From Rheinheimera sp. SA_1 (GTDB taxonomy: Bacteria > Pseudomonadota > Gammaproteobacteria > Enterobacterales > Alteromonadaceae): a DNA stretch of 64,000 nucleotides. Of this stretch, positions 53,359 to 61,600 are shown piece by piece; positions within the stretch are counted from its first letter, which is position 1, and each line of letters opens with the position of its first letter. The notes below the pieces were generated by a model. It worked only from the letters and a program-made list of their open reading frames with translations, did no database searches and had not been told where the DNA came from. The DNA lies in contig NZ_LXWK01000016.1 of NCBI RefSeq assembly GCF_001669775.1, positions 62,001 through 126,000 of the forward strand, written 5' to 3'. The translations under genes and the position numbers were made by a program.

Positions 53359-53376
53359 GTTGACGTTAACGTCAAC
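53359..53376. promoter_or_regulatory. LiuR-like perfect palindrome between the ETF genes
   Basis: GTTGACGTTAACGTCAAC is an 18-bp perfect palindrome. Its core TTGACGTTAACGTCAA fits the LiuR (MerR family, branched-chain amino acid degradation) motif as I recall it. It lies 83 bp before etfB and 150 bp before the ETF-QO gene. Confidence 0.6.
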
Positions 53377-53412
53377 AGTAGTTAGATTGTCCGGCATCAA
53401 TAACAGCTGAAG

Positions 53413-53428
53413 TTTACCTTCACGTCAA
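53413..53428. promoter_or_regulatory. Second LiuR-like site between the ETF genes
   Basis: TTTACCTTCACGTCAA keeps the TT(T/G)AC and ACGTCAA halves of the site at 53359, centred 53 bp away (about five helical turns), on the etfB side. Confidence 0.5.
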
Positions 53429-53458
53429 CCTGACCAATGCAGACAGGGGTTCCTATCC

Positions 53459-54208
53459 ATGAAAATATTAGTACCGGTAAAACGGGTCGTCGATTATAAC
53501 GTGAAGGTCCGGGTTAAAGCAGACCAAACCGGCGTTGATTTAGCTAACGTTAAGATGTCACTAAACCCGTTTTGTGAAATCGCAGTCGAAGAAGCGGTCC
53601 GCTTAAAAGAAGCAGGCATTGCGACAGAAGTGGTGGTGGTATCTATTGGTCAAAGTGGTGCACAAGAGCAATTACGCACGGCATTGGCCTTAGGTGCTGA
53701 TCGCGCGATTCTGATTGAAACCGAACTGAACCTCGATTCATTGCAAGTGGCTAAACTGTTGGCCAAAGTTGTAGGTACTGAGCAGCCACAGCTGGTGATT
53801 ATCGGTAAACAAGCGATTGATTCTGATAATAATCAAACCGGCCAGATGCTGGCGGCGTTAACCGGCATGGGTCAGGGCACCTTCGCCTCTAAAGTTGTGG
53901 TGGCCGATGGTAAAGTCGCGGTTACCCGTGAAATTGACGGTGGTTTGCAGACGGTTTCTTTAAAACTTCCAGCTGTGGTTTCCACTGATTTACGCTTAAA
54001 CGAACCTCGCTATGCATCTTTACCAAACATTATGAAAGCCAAGAAAAAACCGCTCGACATAGTGACTGCTGACAGTTTTGGCGTGGTTTTACAAAGCCAG
54101 GTGAAAACTCTGAAAGTTGCAGCGCCTGCGGTTCGTCAGGCTGGAGTGATGGTTGACAGCGTTGATGCGCTGGTGGCGAAATTAAAGCAAGAAGCGAAGG
54201 TGATCTAA
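53459..54208 (+). CDS. etfB: Electron transfer flavoprotein beta subunit
   Basis: This 249-residue subunit binds AMP and docks with acyl-CoA dehydrogenases. It begins [20 protein letters not shown] and contains the family signature [21 protein letters not shown] and the ETF-beta motif around 165-200 ([36 protein letters not shown], given here only in part). Full length. Its stop overlaps the etfA start by one base, so the two subunits are coupled. The start has AGGGG about 10 nt upstream. Confidence 0.97.
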   Translation: MKILVPVKRVVDYNVKVRVKADQTGVDLANVKMSLNPFCEIAVEEAVRLKEAGIATEVVVVSIGQSGAQEQLRTALALGADRAILIETELNLDSLQVAKLLAKVVGTEQPQLVIIGKQAIDSDNNQTGQMLAALTGMGQGTFASKVVVADGKVAVTREIDGGLQTVSLKLPAVVSTDLRLNEPRYASLPNIMKAKKKPLDIVTADSFGVVLQSQVKTLKVAAPAVRQAGVMVDSVDALVAKLKQEAKVI

Positions 54209-55134
54209 TGGCTATTTTAATTATTGCAGAGCATAACCAGCAGGCATTAAAAGCCGATACCGCTAAAACTGTTGCAGCAGCAACCAAAATTGGTGGTGAC
54301 ATTCATCTGCTCGTTGCCGGCTTTCAATGTGGCGCAGCTGCAGCAGAAGCCGCGACGTTAGCTGGTGTAACCAAAGTTTTGGTCGCTGATGCAGCGTGTT
54401 ATCAGCATCAGCTTGCTGAGAATGTGGCGGCATTGGTGGTCGAATTAGGTCGTGATTACAGCCATATTCTGGCAGCTGCTACCACTCACGGTAAAAACTG
54501 CCTGCCGCGCGTTGCCGCACTTTTGGATGTTGCGCAGATATCTGACGTGATAGCCGTTGAAAGTGCAGATACCTTTGTGCGGCCTATCTATGCCGGCAAT
54601 GCCATTGCCACCGTGCAATCTTCAGATGCCATTAAAGTATTAACAGTACGTAGTTCGGCCTTTGATGCGGTTGCTAACGGTAACGCGGCACCGATTGAAG
54701 CTGTCGCGCAAGCCACAGATGCTGGATTATCGGTATTTGTCAGTGAAGAGCTGACGAAATCAGAACGGCCAGAGCTGACCGCGGCAAAAATAATTATCTC
54801 TGGTGGTCGTGGCATGCAAAATGGCGACAACTTCAAATTACTCGAAGGCATTGCCGATAAATTAAACGCAGCCATTGGTGCTAGCCGTGCTGCAGTTGAT
54901 GCTGGTTTTGTACCAAATGACATGCAGGTTGGCCAGACCGGTAAAATCGTGGCACCGGATCTGTATATCGCGGTGGGTATTTCCGGTGCTATTCAGCATT
55001 TAGCCGGTATGAAAGATTCCAAAGTGATAGTCGCCATCAATAAAGACGCTGAAGCGCCAATTTTTCAGGTGGCGGATTATGGTCTGGTTGCCGATTTGTT
55101 TGTGGCCTTACCGGAACTTGAAGCGAAACTTTAA
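54208..55134 (+). CDS. etfA: Electron transfer flavoprotein alpha subunit
   Basis: This 308-residue subunit binds FAD. The N-terminal domain starts [20 protein letters not shown]. The C-terminal FAD domain has GGRGMQ, VDAGFVPNDMQVGQTGK and the signature PDLYIAVGISGAIQHLAG, followed by DSKVIVAINKD. With EtfB it carries electrons from acyl-CoA and branched-chain acyl-CoA dehydrogenases to the ETF-QO encoded next door. A strong terminator follows. Confidence 0.97.
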   Translation: MAILIIAEHNQQALKADTAKTVAAATKIGGDIHLLVAGFQCGAAAAEAATLAGVTKVLVADAACYQHQLAENVAALVVELGRDYSHILAAATTHGKNCLPRVAALLDVAQISDVIAVESADTFVRPIYAGNAIATVQSSDAIKVLTVRSSAFDAVANGNAAPIEAVAQATDAGLSVFVSEELTKSERPELTAAKIIISGGRGMQNGDNFKLLEGIADKLNAAIGASRAAVDAGFVPNDMQVGQTGKIVAPDLYIAVGISGAIQHLAGMKDSKVIVAINKDAEAPIFQVADYGLVADLFVALPELEAKL

Positions 55135-55159
55135 CGCTGCACCAATAGCACAAGCCATT

Positions 55160-55187
55160 AAAAGCCAGTTTTGTACTGGCTTTTTTT
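55160..55187 (+). terminator. Terminator after etfBA
   Basis: AAAAGCCAGT pairs with ACTGGCTTTT over a 5-nt loop and runs into a T-rich tract. Confidence 0.88.
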
Positions 55188-55390
55188 ATTTTGGCGTCGT
55201 GGCAAAAAATCCGGCCAGGCTGGTTGTTCAGCGGCTATCCAGTTACAGCTGAGTTTACTGGAGTTGTTGCTGCCGGCTGTGCTGACAGTAAGACGCCGAC
55301 AGAACGAATCTTTCTTTGGCTTCGTTCAAGCGATACTTGTGATCCATGCTGCATTCGTTACAATACGGTAACTTTTTCAGGGAGAATACT

Positions 55391-55810
55391 GTGAATAACG
55401 CCAAATTTTATGTGTTGATGTTCGGATTTTCGATGCTCGTAAGCGGTTGTACTACGATCCCCAAGCAAACCGAAGGTCTGGTCAATCAGCTGGATGGCCC
55501 CCTGGCGCAGCTGCAAGTCGATACCAAGCAACTGTATCAGCGGATGCAGCGTCTGACTGAAGATAAAAGTTGCCGCGAAACCGCGGAGTGTAAGGTGTTA
55601 CCGGTCGGCAGTCGGCCATGCGGTGGTCCAGAGCAGTACCTGGCGTATTCAGCAGTGAATACCGACGAAAAATTACTGGCTATCACCAATGACCGATATA
55701 CCAAACTTAAACAGCAACAACAACAGCGACTCGGGATGCGTAGTACCTGTCAGATGCTGCCAACACCCTTACCCCAGTGTAAGTTGCGCCAATGCAGTGT
55801 GGTTGAATAG
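55391..55810 (+). CDS. Cysteine-rich predicted lipoprotein of unknown function
   Basis: This 139-residue protein begins with GTG after a GGGAG ribosome binding site. The signal peptide ends in the lipobox LVSGCTT (Cys near 20), followed by a predicted coiled-coil helix (LVNQLDGPLAQLQVDTKQLYQR). The second half has six further cysteines (CRETAEC, CGG, CQML, CKLRQC), likely paired in the periplasm. A Gln-rich stretch precedes the last group. I do not recognise a family. It stands alone between etfA and fur. Confidence 0.65.
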   Translation: MNNAKFYVLMFGFSMLVSGCTTIPKQTEGLVNQLDGPLAQLQVDTKQLYQRMQRLTEDKSCRETAECKVLPVGSRPCGGPEQYLAYSAVNTDEKLLAITNDRYTKLKQQQQQRLGMRSTCQMLPTPLPQCKLRQCSVVE

Positions 55811-55891
55811 AAGCGCTTTGGCGGGGTGTTGTTGAAATACCCTAGAGCGTCAGTTGTCGTATGTCCTACTGCCGGATAGCTCTAAAACAAA

Positions 55892-55912
55892 AAAGGCGCT
55901 TAAGGCGCCTTT
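55892..55912. terminator. Bidirectional terminator between the lipoprotein gene and fur
   Basis: AAAGGCGC pairs with GCGCCTTT over a 5-nt loop, with A-rich sequence on the left and T-rich on the right, fitting both convergent genes. Confidence 0.75.
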
Positions 55913-55949
55913 ATCAATTTAACTGCTGGTGATTGTCTCAAACCAGATT

Positions 55950-56390
55950 TCAGCTTTTCTCTTTAAATTTATTGCAGCTGACTTTATCCACACATTCGCC
56001 ATATAAATACAGGCTGTGATGAGTCAGTTTGATGCCGTTTTGCTCAGAAATTTCCAGTTGTTTACGTTCAATTTCATCATCTTCGAATTCAATGACTTTG
56101 CCGCAATTTAAACAAACTAAATGGTCGTGGTGATCAATCCGGCTCAGTTCGAACACCGATTTACCACCTTCAAAGTGGTGACGGGTGACGATACCGGCAT
56201 CATCAAACTGGTTTAATACGCGGTAGACGGTGGCCAGACCAATGTCTTCGCCGATTTCCAGCAGGATTTTGTACACATCTTCAGCACTAATATGCTGATG
56301 TCCAGGGTCCTGCAAAATTTCCAGGATCTTCACCCTTGGTAAGGTCACTTTCAGGCCGGCTTTGCGTAGTTCGCTGTTGTGATCTGACAT
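55950..56390 (-). CDS. fur: Ferric uptake regulator Fur
   Basis: This 146-residue metal-dependent repressor has a winged helix (about 10-80) with AEDVYKILLEIGEDIGLATVYRVL and the dimerisation/metal domain with HHFEGGKSVFEL, DHHDHLVCLNCGKVIEF (His cluster and CXXC zinc site) and later YGECVDKVSCNKF. The protein closely resembles E. coli Fur. It represses iron-uptake genes when Fe(II) is abundant. In this group it lies near fldA, as in enterobacteria. Confidence 0.97.
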   Translation of the reverse strand: MSDHNSELRKAGLKVTLPRVKILEILQDPGHQHISAEDVYKILLEIGEDIGLATVYRVLNQFDDAGIVTRHHFEGGKSVFELSRIDHHDHLVCLNCGKVIEFEDDEIERKQLEISEQNGIKLTHHSLYLYGECVDKVSCNKFKEKS

Positions 56391-56543
56391 CTGCTTTAGT
56401 ACTCATAATTGGAGATGAATGGATTATAAGGCTATTTTCTTTGATAGGAAAAGCAAAATCTGCCTTTGCCGTAGCTCTCTACTTGGTAGGAGTGGTATTT
56501 TCGGGTATATTTGCAAAGTCAGGTCATACCAGTTGGAGGTGTT

Positions 56544-57053
56544 ATGCGGTGGGCGTTTAATCCGGCAGTGATGCGGCATTTGTTAAATTTCTGGCCACCA
56601 TTTTTCTTTAATGGCATTAAAATTGTCGAACTTGCGACAGATTACCGTTATGCCAAGGTCACGCTCAACGACCGGCCGTGGCGGCGGAATATCAATAGCA
56701 GCCAATTTGGCGGTGCAATGTTTGCAATGACCGACCCGATGTATCCTTTGATGTTGATGGGCGCGCTGGGCAAAGAATATCTGGTGTGGGACAAAAAAGC
56801 CGATATCGACTATATCAAACCCGGTCATGGCAAGCTGATTGCCGAATTTTGGCTCGGAGATGCGGTTTTAGCGGAAATTAAGGCTGCTACCGAACAGGGC
56901 GATAAATATTTCCCGCAGTTTTTGGTGCATTTAAAGAACCAACAAGGCGAAATCGTTTGCGAAGTGAACCGTACGGTTTATATCCGGAAAAAGCGCAAGC
57001 ACCGGCCTGGCGAGCACCGGAAAGTGGCAGAGCAAACAGACGCGGACGATTAA
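56544..57053 (+). CDS. DUF4442 family hotdog-fold protein
   Basis: This 169-residue protein resembles the DUF4442/YiiD C-terminal thioesterase-like hotdog family, with an N-terminal helix (NPAVMRHLLNFWPPFFFNGIK) and the conserved NINSSQFGGAMFAMTDPMYPLML. Related proteins may act on acyl-CoA, but catalysis is unproven. The start is fixed by a strong GGAGGT seven bases before ATG at 56544. The C-terminal 25 residues are very basic then acidic. It is divergent from fur and convergent with fldA. Confidence 0.82.
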   Translation: MRWAFNPAVMRHLLNFWPPFFFNGIKIVELATDYRYAKVTLNDRPWRRNINSSQFGGAMFAMTDPMYPLMLMGALGKEYLVWDKKADIDYIKPGHGKLIAEFWLGDAVLAEIKAATEQGDKYFPQFLVHLKNQQGEIVCEVNRTVYIRKKRKHRPGEHRKVAEQTDADD

Positions 57054-57105
57054 TGTCAGGACAGGCATGGGTCTGCCAGGCAAGAAACTGCAAAAAATCC
57101 AAATA

Positions 57106-57146
57106 AAAAAACCACTGCCAATCAACAGAACCAGCAGTGGTTTTTT
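57106..57146. terminator. Bidirectional terminator between DUF4442 gene and fldA
   Basis: AAAAAACCACTGC pairs exactly with GCAGTGGTTTTTT across a 15-nt loop, giving a U-tract on both strands. Confidence 0.85.
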
Positions 57147-57164
57147 AAATGCTAATCAGAGATC

Positions 57165-57695
57165 TTATAGTCCGGCCAATTCCGCCAGGCTCAGCTCATC
57201 ATAAATCTGCTTACACCATTGTTTGACCCGTACTTCGGTCAACTCAGGCTGACGGTCTTCGTCGATACCTAATCCTACAAAGTGGTCGTTATCGGCTAAT
57301 GCCTTAGAAGCCACGAAATTGTAGCCTTTGGTCGGCCAGTGACCAACGAGAATAGCCCCGCGTGGTTCAATGATGTCACGCAAGGTGCCCATCGCATCGA
57401 GGAAGTATTCAGCGTAATCTTCCTGATCACCACAACCAAAAATAGCGACTAACTTGTTGTTAAAATCGATATTTTCCAGTTCAGGGAAAAAGTCGTCCCA
57501 ATCACACTGTGCTTCGCCGTAATACCAGGTGGGGATCCCGAACATCAGCAGGTCATAACCGGCGATATCTTCTTTGGTGCTTTTGGCAATGTCATGCACT
57601 GCCAGTAAATTTTTGCCCAGTTCTTTTTGGATCATTTTCGCGATATGTTCGGTGTTACCGGTATCGCTGCCAAAAAATATACCTACAGTTGCCAT
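57165..57695 (-). CDS. fldA: Flavodoxin FldA
   Basis: This 176-residue long-chain flavodoxin has the FMN phosphate loop FGSDTGNTEHIAKMIQ, the isoalloxazine loops with Trp in GIPTWYYGEAQCDWDD and Tyr in GCGDQEDYAEYFLDA. It is a low-potential electron donor, for example for methionine synthase activation and IspG/IspH. It lies near fur, and is followed upstream by ybfE, 13 bp away, in what looks like one operon. Confidence 0.97.
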   Translation of the reverse strand: MATVGIFFGSDTGNTEHIAKMIQKELGKNLLAVHDIAKSTKEDIAGYDLLMFGIPTWYYGEAQCDWDDFFPELENIDFNNKLVAIFGCGDQEDYAEYFLDAMGTLRDIIEPRGAILVGHWPTKGYNFVASKALADNDHFVGLGIDEDRQPELTEVRVKQWCKQIYDELSLAELAGL

Positions 57696-57708
57696 AATGA
57701 GCGCCTTC

Positions 57709-57981
57709 CTACTTTGCGAGAGCTTCAGCTAACAGTTGTTCAATTAATGCGCTGCGAGTCAGTTGCAGCGCCTGTGCTTTAGTGTCGAGCTGCTGATACA
57801 GCTGCTCAGTAACCTTGCACTCAATGCGTTTCAGACCTTTGGTTTTATCCCGGCGGATCTGATTTCGTTTGTTCAGCCGTAATTGTTCTTCCCGTGGTAG
57901 CGGGTTGGTTTTTGGCCGTCCTGGCCGTTTTTCGGCAGCAAACAGATCTATGGTGGTGCGATCGGTGGCAATCTTCGCCAT
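57709..57981 (-). CDS. ybfE: Ribbon-helix-helix-like protein YbfE
   Basis: This 90-residue basic protein has an N-terminal AT-hook-like KRPGRPKTNPL and a C-terminal CKVTEQLYQQLDTKAQALQLTRSALIEQLLAEAL that looks like a ribbon-helix-helix fold. It matches the family annotated as LexA-regulated protein YbfE, with the E. coli order fldA-ybfE-ybfF kept. I see no LexA box before it; it appears to be co-transcribed with the DUF2788 gene, whose stop overlaps its start. Confidence 0.85.
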   Translation of the reverse strand: MAKIATDRTTIDLFAAEKRPGRPKTNPLPREEQLRLNKRNQIRRDKTKGLKRIECKVTEQLYQQLDTKAQALQLTRSALIEQLLAEALAK

Positions 57982-58202
57982 TAACCTAACCCTTTTGACT
58001 CATAAATAAACTGAATGACACCTTTGGCTAAAAAGCCAGCACAGCCAACAAACAACACTATCCAGACAAAAATCCGGCCAAACTTAGGCACGTCACCCTT
58101 TTTAAGTACGTCCTGAATGGCCATTCCAATCAAAAAAAACAACACTGAAAGAAAAAACCAAAGACTTGCCGCTTCGATTTGTTCCATATATTCATTGAGC
58201 AT
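57981..58202 (-). CDS. DUF2788 small membrane protein
   Basis: This 73-residue protein starts MLNEYMEQIEAASLWFF, with two membrane helices (about 12-30 and 43-65) joined by the polar loop QDVLKKGDVPKFGR. It fits the DUF2788 family of Shewanella-like bacteria. The function is unknown. It lies between ybfF and ybfE, where enterobacteria have no such gene. The frame is open to 58217 (MKVIT...), but the later ATG matches the family better. Confidence 0.82.
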   Translation of the reverse strand: MLNEYMEQIEAASLWFFLSVLFFLIGMAIQDVLKKGDVPKFGRIFVWIVLFVGCAGFLAKGVIQFIYESKGLG

Positions 58203-58261
58203 GGTGATGACCTTCAAAAAAACCGGCGCACTATAGCATAACGTGGCAAAATTTTTATGCG

Positions 58262-59026
58262 CTAACGCAATAAAAAGTCAGAGACTATTTTGCTGAATGC
58301 CGCGGGTTTCTCCGCATGCAGCCAGTGTCCGGTGCCTTGAATAATTTTGGCGCTGGCGTTTGGGAACAACTTTAGGATTAATGGCTGATGCGCCGCCTGA
58401 ATATAATCAGAATTGCCGCCTTTGATAAACAACGTGTCGCCAGTGTATGGCTCTGTGACCGTTGGCGCCGCTAACAGCTGCTGATAGTTGTCGATAAGCG
58501 CCGTTAAATTAAACCGCCATTGGAACTGGTCTGTTGGGTCTTTGTATAAGTTCTTGAGTAAAAACTGCCGAACGCCGAGTTCATCAACAAAAGGCTGCAG
58601 TAATAAATCAGCCTGTTTGCGATCTTTGAGCGAGGTTAAATCAATAGCGGCTAAACCTTGTAAAATTCGTTGATGACGCGGTTCATTTACCACCGGCGAA
58701 ATATCGGCCAGAAGCAGTTTGTTGACACGCGCAGGCTCTGACAACGCCATCTGCATCGCGACTTTGCCGCCCATCGAATGCCCCAACACAGCGCATTGGG
58801 TGATTTGCAGACTATCCAGTGTCTCAAATACATCCGCCGCCATTTGTGGGTAATCCATGCTGTCAGCACGTGGCGAGCGACCATGGTTACGCAAATCGAC
58901 ATTAATCAGCTGAAAATCCTGTTGCAACGCCCGGGCGATGACGCCTAAATTTTCGTAACTGCCAAATAAACCATGGATTAATACCAGTGGTCGACCTTGG
59001 CCTGTTATGTCAGTATGTAATATCAT
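58262..59026 (-). CDS. ybfF: Alpha/beta hydrolase YbfF
   Basis: This 254-residue esterase has the oxyanion region LIHGLFGSYENLG, the nucleophile Ser in the elbow GHSMGGK (about 90) and the catalytic His in GTGHWLHAEKP near the C-terminus. The family has acyl-CoA and short ester hydrolase activity in E. coli. It is divergent from seqA, exactly as in E. coli. Confidence 0.92.
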   Translation of the reverse strand: MILHTDITGQGRPLVLIHGLFGSYENLGVIARALQQDFQLINVDLRNHGRSPRADSMDYPQMAADVFETLDSLQITQCAVLGHSMGGKVAMQMALSEPARVNKLLLADISPVVNEPRHQRILQGLAAIDLTSLKDRKQADLLLQPFVDELGVRQFLLKNLYKDPTDQFQWRFNLTALIDNYQQLLAAPTVTEPYTGDTLFIKGGNSDYIQAAHQPLILKLFPNASAKIIQGTGHWLHAEKPAAFSKIVSDFLLR

Positions 59027-59065
59027 GATTTTCCTTCGGCAACGTTGTCAGCAGGGCAAACGAAG

Positions 59066-59099
59066 TCAACAACCCTGCAATTTCAAGGATGAAGGGTGA
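59066..59099. repeat. Half copy of the palindromic intergenic repeat
   Basis: CAACAACCCTGCAATTTCAA followed by GGATGAAGGG corresponds to the right end of the repeats at 47127 and 47208. The left end is missing. Located between divergent ybfF and seqA. Confidence 0.65.
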
Positions 59100-59180
59100 T
59101 GTTAACAAATTGCCGGGCTGGCGTCAGCCGCAGTCAGTTTATATAATGCCGGTCTTTCGTTTGGGTTTTAAGGTAGCTTT

Positions 59181-59729
59181 ATGAAAACAATAGAGATAGA
59201 TGAAGAGCTTTATCATTACATTGCCAGTCAGACCCAGCAGATCGGGGAAAGCGCCTCGGAAATTTTACGCCGTTTATTGCTGCCGGATAGCGCAGCGACC
59301 GGTACAGTAGCAAGCGTCAGTGAAATCAGCGCGCCGGTTGCTGGCAAAGGTGCTGCAGAGTCTAGAACTGTCGCCGAACCTGCAGCCAACCATCAGAAAG
59401 TATTCGATATTTTAAGCAAGCAGGACTTACAAGCTGAGCAAAGCGTGGTCGGGCGGTTTTTAATCATTTTATCGGCGTTAGCCCGTGCTCATAAAAGTAA
59501 ATTTGCATTGGTTGCTGAAATCAAAGGCCGTAACCGGCTGTATTTTGCCCGTAAACAAGCTGATTTGTTGGAGGCTGGCAGCAGCACCAATCCTAAGCCT
59601 ATTCCAAACAGCGATTTTTGGGTGATCACCAATTCAAATACCACCCGCAAAAAGATGATGTTGACCGAAGCCGCGCTGAAACTGGGTTATAGCCAGACTG
59701 AAGCCGAACAAATCAGAGATTTTTTATAG
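59181..59729 (+). CDS. seqA: Replication initiation negative modulator SeqA
   Basis: This 182-residue protein sequesters hemimethylated GATC at the origin. The N-terminal oligomerisation domain is MKTIEIDEELYHYIASQTQQ...ASEILRRLLL, followed by a Ser/Ala-rich linker (about 38-70) and the C-terminal DNA-binding domain with the conserved TNSNTTRKKMMLTEAALKLG. Its presence implies Dam methylation in the host. It is 31 bp before pgm, as in E. coli. Confidence 0.96.
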   Translation: MKTIEIDEELYHYIASQTQQIGESASEILRRLLLPDSAATGTVASVSEISAPVAGKGAAESRTVAEPAANHQKVFDILSKQDLQAEQSVVGRFLIILSALARAHKSKFALVAEIKGRNRLYFARKQADLLEAGSSTNPKPIPNSDFWVITNSNTTRKKMMLTEAALKLGYSQTEAEQIRDFL

Positions 59730-59760
59730 GGCAAATGTGACATTTTAAAAAGGAGAGTGT

Positions 59761-61407
59761 ATGTCAGTTCATCCGCAAGCCGGACAAGTTGCGACCAGGG
59801 ACAAATTAGCCAACATCCCGTTGTTGTGTTCAGAATATTACGTACTGACACCGGATGTTTCGCAGCAAGCTCAGCGGGTGAGTTTTGGCACCTCCGGCCA
59901 TCGTGGCAGCGCTGCCTTGGCATCTTTTAACGAAGCGCATATCAAGGCCATCTGCCAGGCAGTTGCTGAATATCGCGCGGCGCAAGGCATCAGTGGCCCT
60001 TTGTTTTTAGGTAAAGACACCCACGCGTTATCAGAACCGGCTTTTATTTCTGCGGTACAGGTATTTATCGCCAACGGTGTGCAGCTCAAAGTGCAAACCG
60101 GTGGCGGCTACACGCCAACGCCGGTGATTTCACATGCTATTTTGCGTTATAACGCCAGCAAACAACCGGCATTGGCTGATGGTATCGTCATTACCCCTTC
60201 GCACAATCCGCCGGAAGATGGTGGTATCAAATACAATCCACCGCATGGTGGTCCGGCCGATACTGATGCGACTTCCTGGATTGAACAACGTGCTAACCAA
60301 CTGATTGCTGATGGCTTGGTTTCTGTCAAACAACTGTCATTTGCTGATGCTATAACAAGTGAACTTTATCAGCTGCATGATTACGTTAAGCCCTATGTTG
60401 ATGATTTAGAAAACGTTATCGATATGGCAGCCATTGCTAAAGCCAAAGTAAAAATTGGTGTTGATCCCTTAGGCGGTTCCGGTATTGCGTTCTGGCCGGA
60501 AATAGCTAAACGTTATGGTTTGGATATTACCGTCGTTAATCAGGTAGTCGATCCAACTTTTGGTTTTATGCCGTTGGATAAAGATGGCAAGATCCGGATG
60601 GATTGCAGCTCGGCCTATTCGATGGCCAATCTGATTAAACTGAAAGATCAGTTTGATTTAGGAATTGGTAACGATCCGGATTTCGACCGGCACGGCATTG
60701 TCACCCGTAGCGGTGGCTTGTTAAATCCAAACCATTATTTGGCAGTGGCGATTAATTATTTAATCAGCAACCGACCACAATGGGGATTGGATAAAAAAAT
60801 CGGCAAAACCCTGGTTTCCAGCGCCTTGATTGACCGGGTGGTTGCTGGACGCGGCCGTACTTTGTTTGAGGTGCCGGTTGGTTTTAAGTGGTTTGTTGAC
60901 GGGCTTTTTGACGGCAGCCTGGTATTTGGTGGTGAAGAATCAGCCGGTGCCAGTTTTTTACGCTTTGATGGCACTGTCTGGTCCACCGATAAAGACGGTT
61001 TTATACTGGGTTTATTAGCGGCAGAGATGATTGCCAAAACCGGCGTTGACCCTTATTTGCAATATCAGGCGCTGACCCGAGAATTCGGTGCGCCTTTGTA
61101 TCGCCGATTGGATGCACCAGCAGACTTTGCCCAGAAAAATGCTTTAAAAAATCTGAATGTGGCAAGCGTGACGCAAACGGAGTTAGCCGGTGACCCAATT
61201 CTGGCAGTGCTAAGTAAAGCGCCGGGTAATAACGCGGCGATAGGTGGAGTGAAAGTGGTGACGCAAAACGGCTGGTTCGCTGCCAGGCCGTCCGGCACCG
61301 AAAACAGTTATAAAATTTATCTGGAAAGTTTTGTTGATCAGGCACATCTAGTGCGGTTAGAAACAGACGCCAAAGCCTTTGTGCAAAGTGTTTTTGCCCA
61401 GATCTAA
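59761..61407 (+). CDS. pgm: Phosphoglucomutase, alpha-D-glucose specific
   Basis: This 548-residue enzyme interconverts glucose 1-phosphate and glucose 6-phosphate, linking glycogen breakdown to glycolysis. The phosphoserine loop is [18 protein letters not shown] (about 143-160), the magnesium loop [10 protein letters not shown] (about 303-312), the sugar-binding [10 protein letters not shown] and the phosphate-binding [12 protein letters not shown]. Full length. Between seqA and glgP; AGGAG six bases before the start. Confidence 0.97.
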   Translation: MSVHPQAGQVATRDKLANIPLLCSEYYVLTPDVSQQAQRVSFGTSGHRGSAALASFNEAHIKAICQAVAEYRAAQGISGPLFLGKDTHALSEPAFISAVQVFIANGVQLKVQTGGGYTPTPVISHAILRYNASKQPALADGIVITPSHNPPEDGGIKYNPPHGGPADTDATSWIEQRANQLIADGLVSVKQLSFADAITSELYQLHDYVKPYVDDLENVIDMAAIAKAKVKIGVDPLGGSGIAFWPEIAKRYGLDITVVNQVVDPTFGFMPLDKDGKIRMDCSSAYSMANLIKLKDQFDLGIGNDPDFDRHGIVTRSGGLLNPNHYLAVAINYLISNRPQWGLDKKIGKTLVSSALIDRVVAGRGRTLFEVPVGFKWFVDGLFDGSLVFGGEESAGASFLRFDGTVWSTDKDGFILGLLAAEMIAKTGVDPYLQYQALTREFGAPLYRRLDAPADFAQKNALKNLNVASVTQTELAGDPILAVLSKAPGNNAAIGGVKVVTQNGWFAARPSGTENSYKIYLESFVDQAHLVRLETDAKAFVQSVFAQI

Positions 61408-61432
61408 GTCCTGTCAAGCGACTGCATTCGTA

Positions 61433-61447
61433 TGTAATTAAATTACG
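61433..61447. promoter_or_regulatory. HexR-like operator upstream of glgP
   Basis: TGTAATTAAATTACG matches 14 of 15 bases of the palindromic HexR consensus. It is embedded in a larger imperfect hairpin: CGACTGCAT (61419-61427) pairs with ATGCAGTCG (61450-61458). It lies 26 bp after the pgm stop and 154 bp before the glgP start. Confidence 0.65.
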
Positions 61448-61600
61448 GTATGCAGTCGAAATAGTCTGTTTCCTTGACGAATAGCCGTACATTCTGTAAT
61501 TTTACTACAAGAATAATAAAAGCAGCATCGACTTCGCTCGTCTCAAGCTGTGGTCATTGTCGCCTGGCGATAATCGGATCTGGCAAACTGGAAATGGATC

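Noticed and set aside
55171-55371. Short frame after the etfA terminator
   Set aside because: It starts inside the terminator hairpin and shows no family features.
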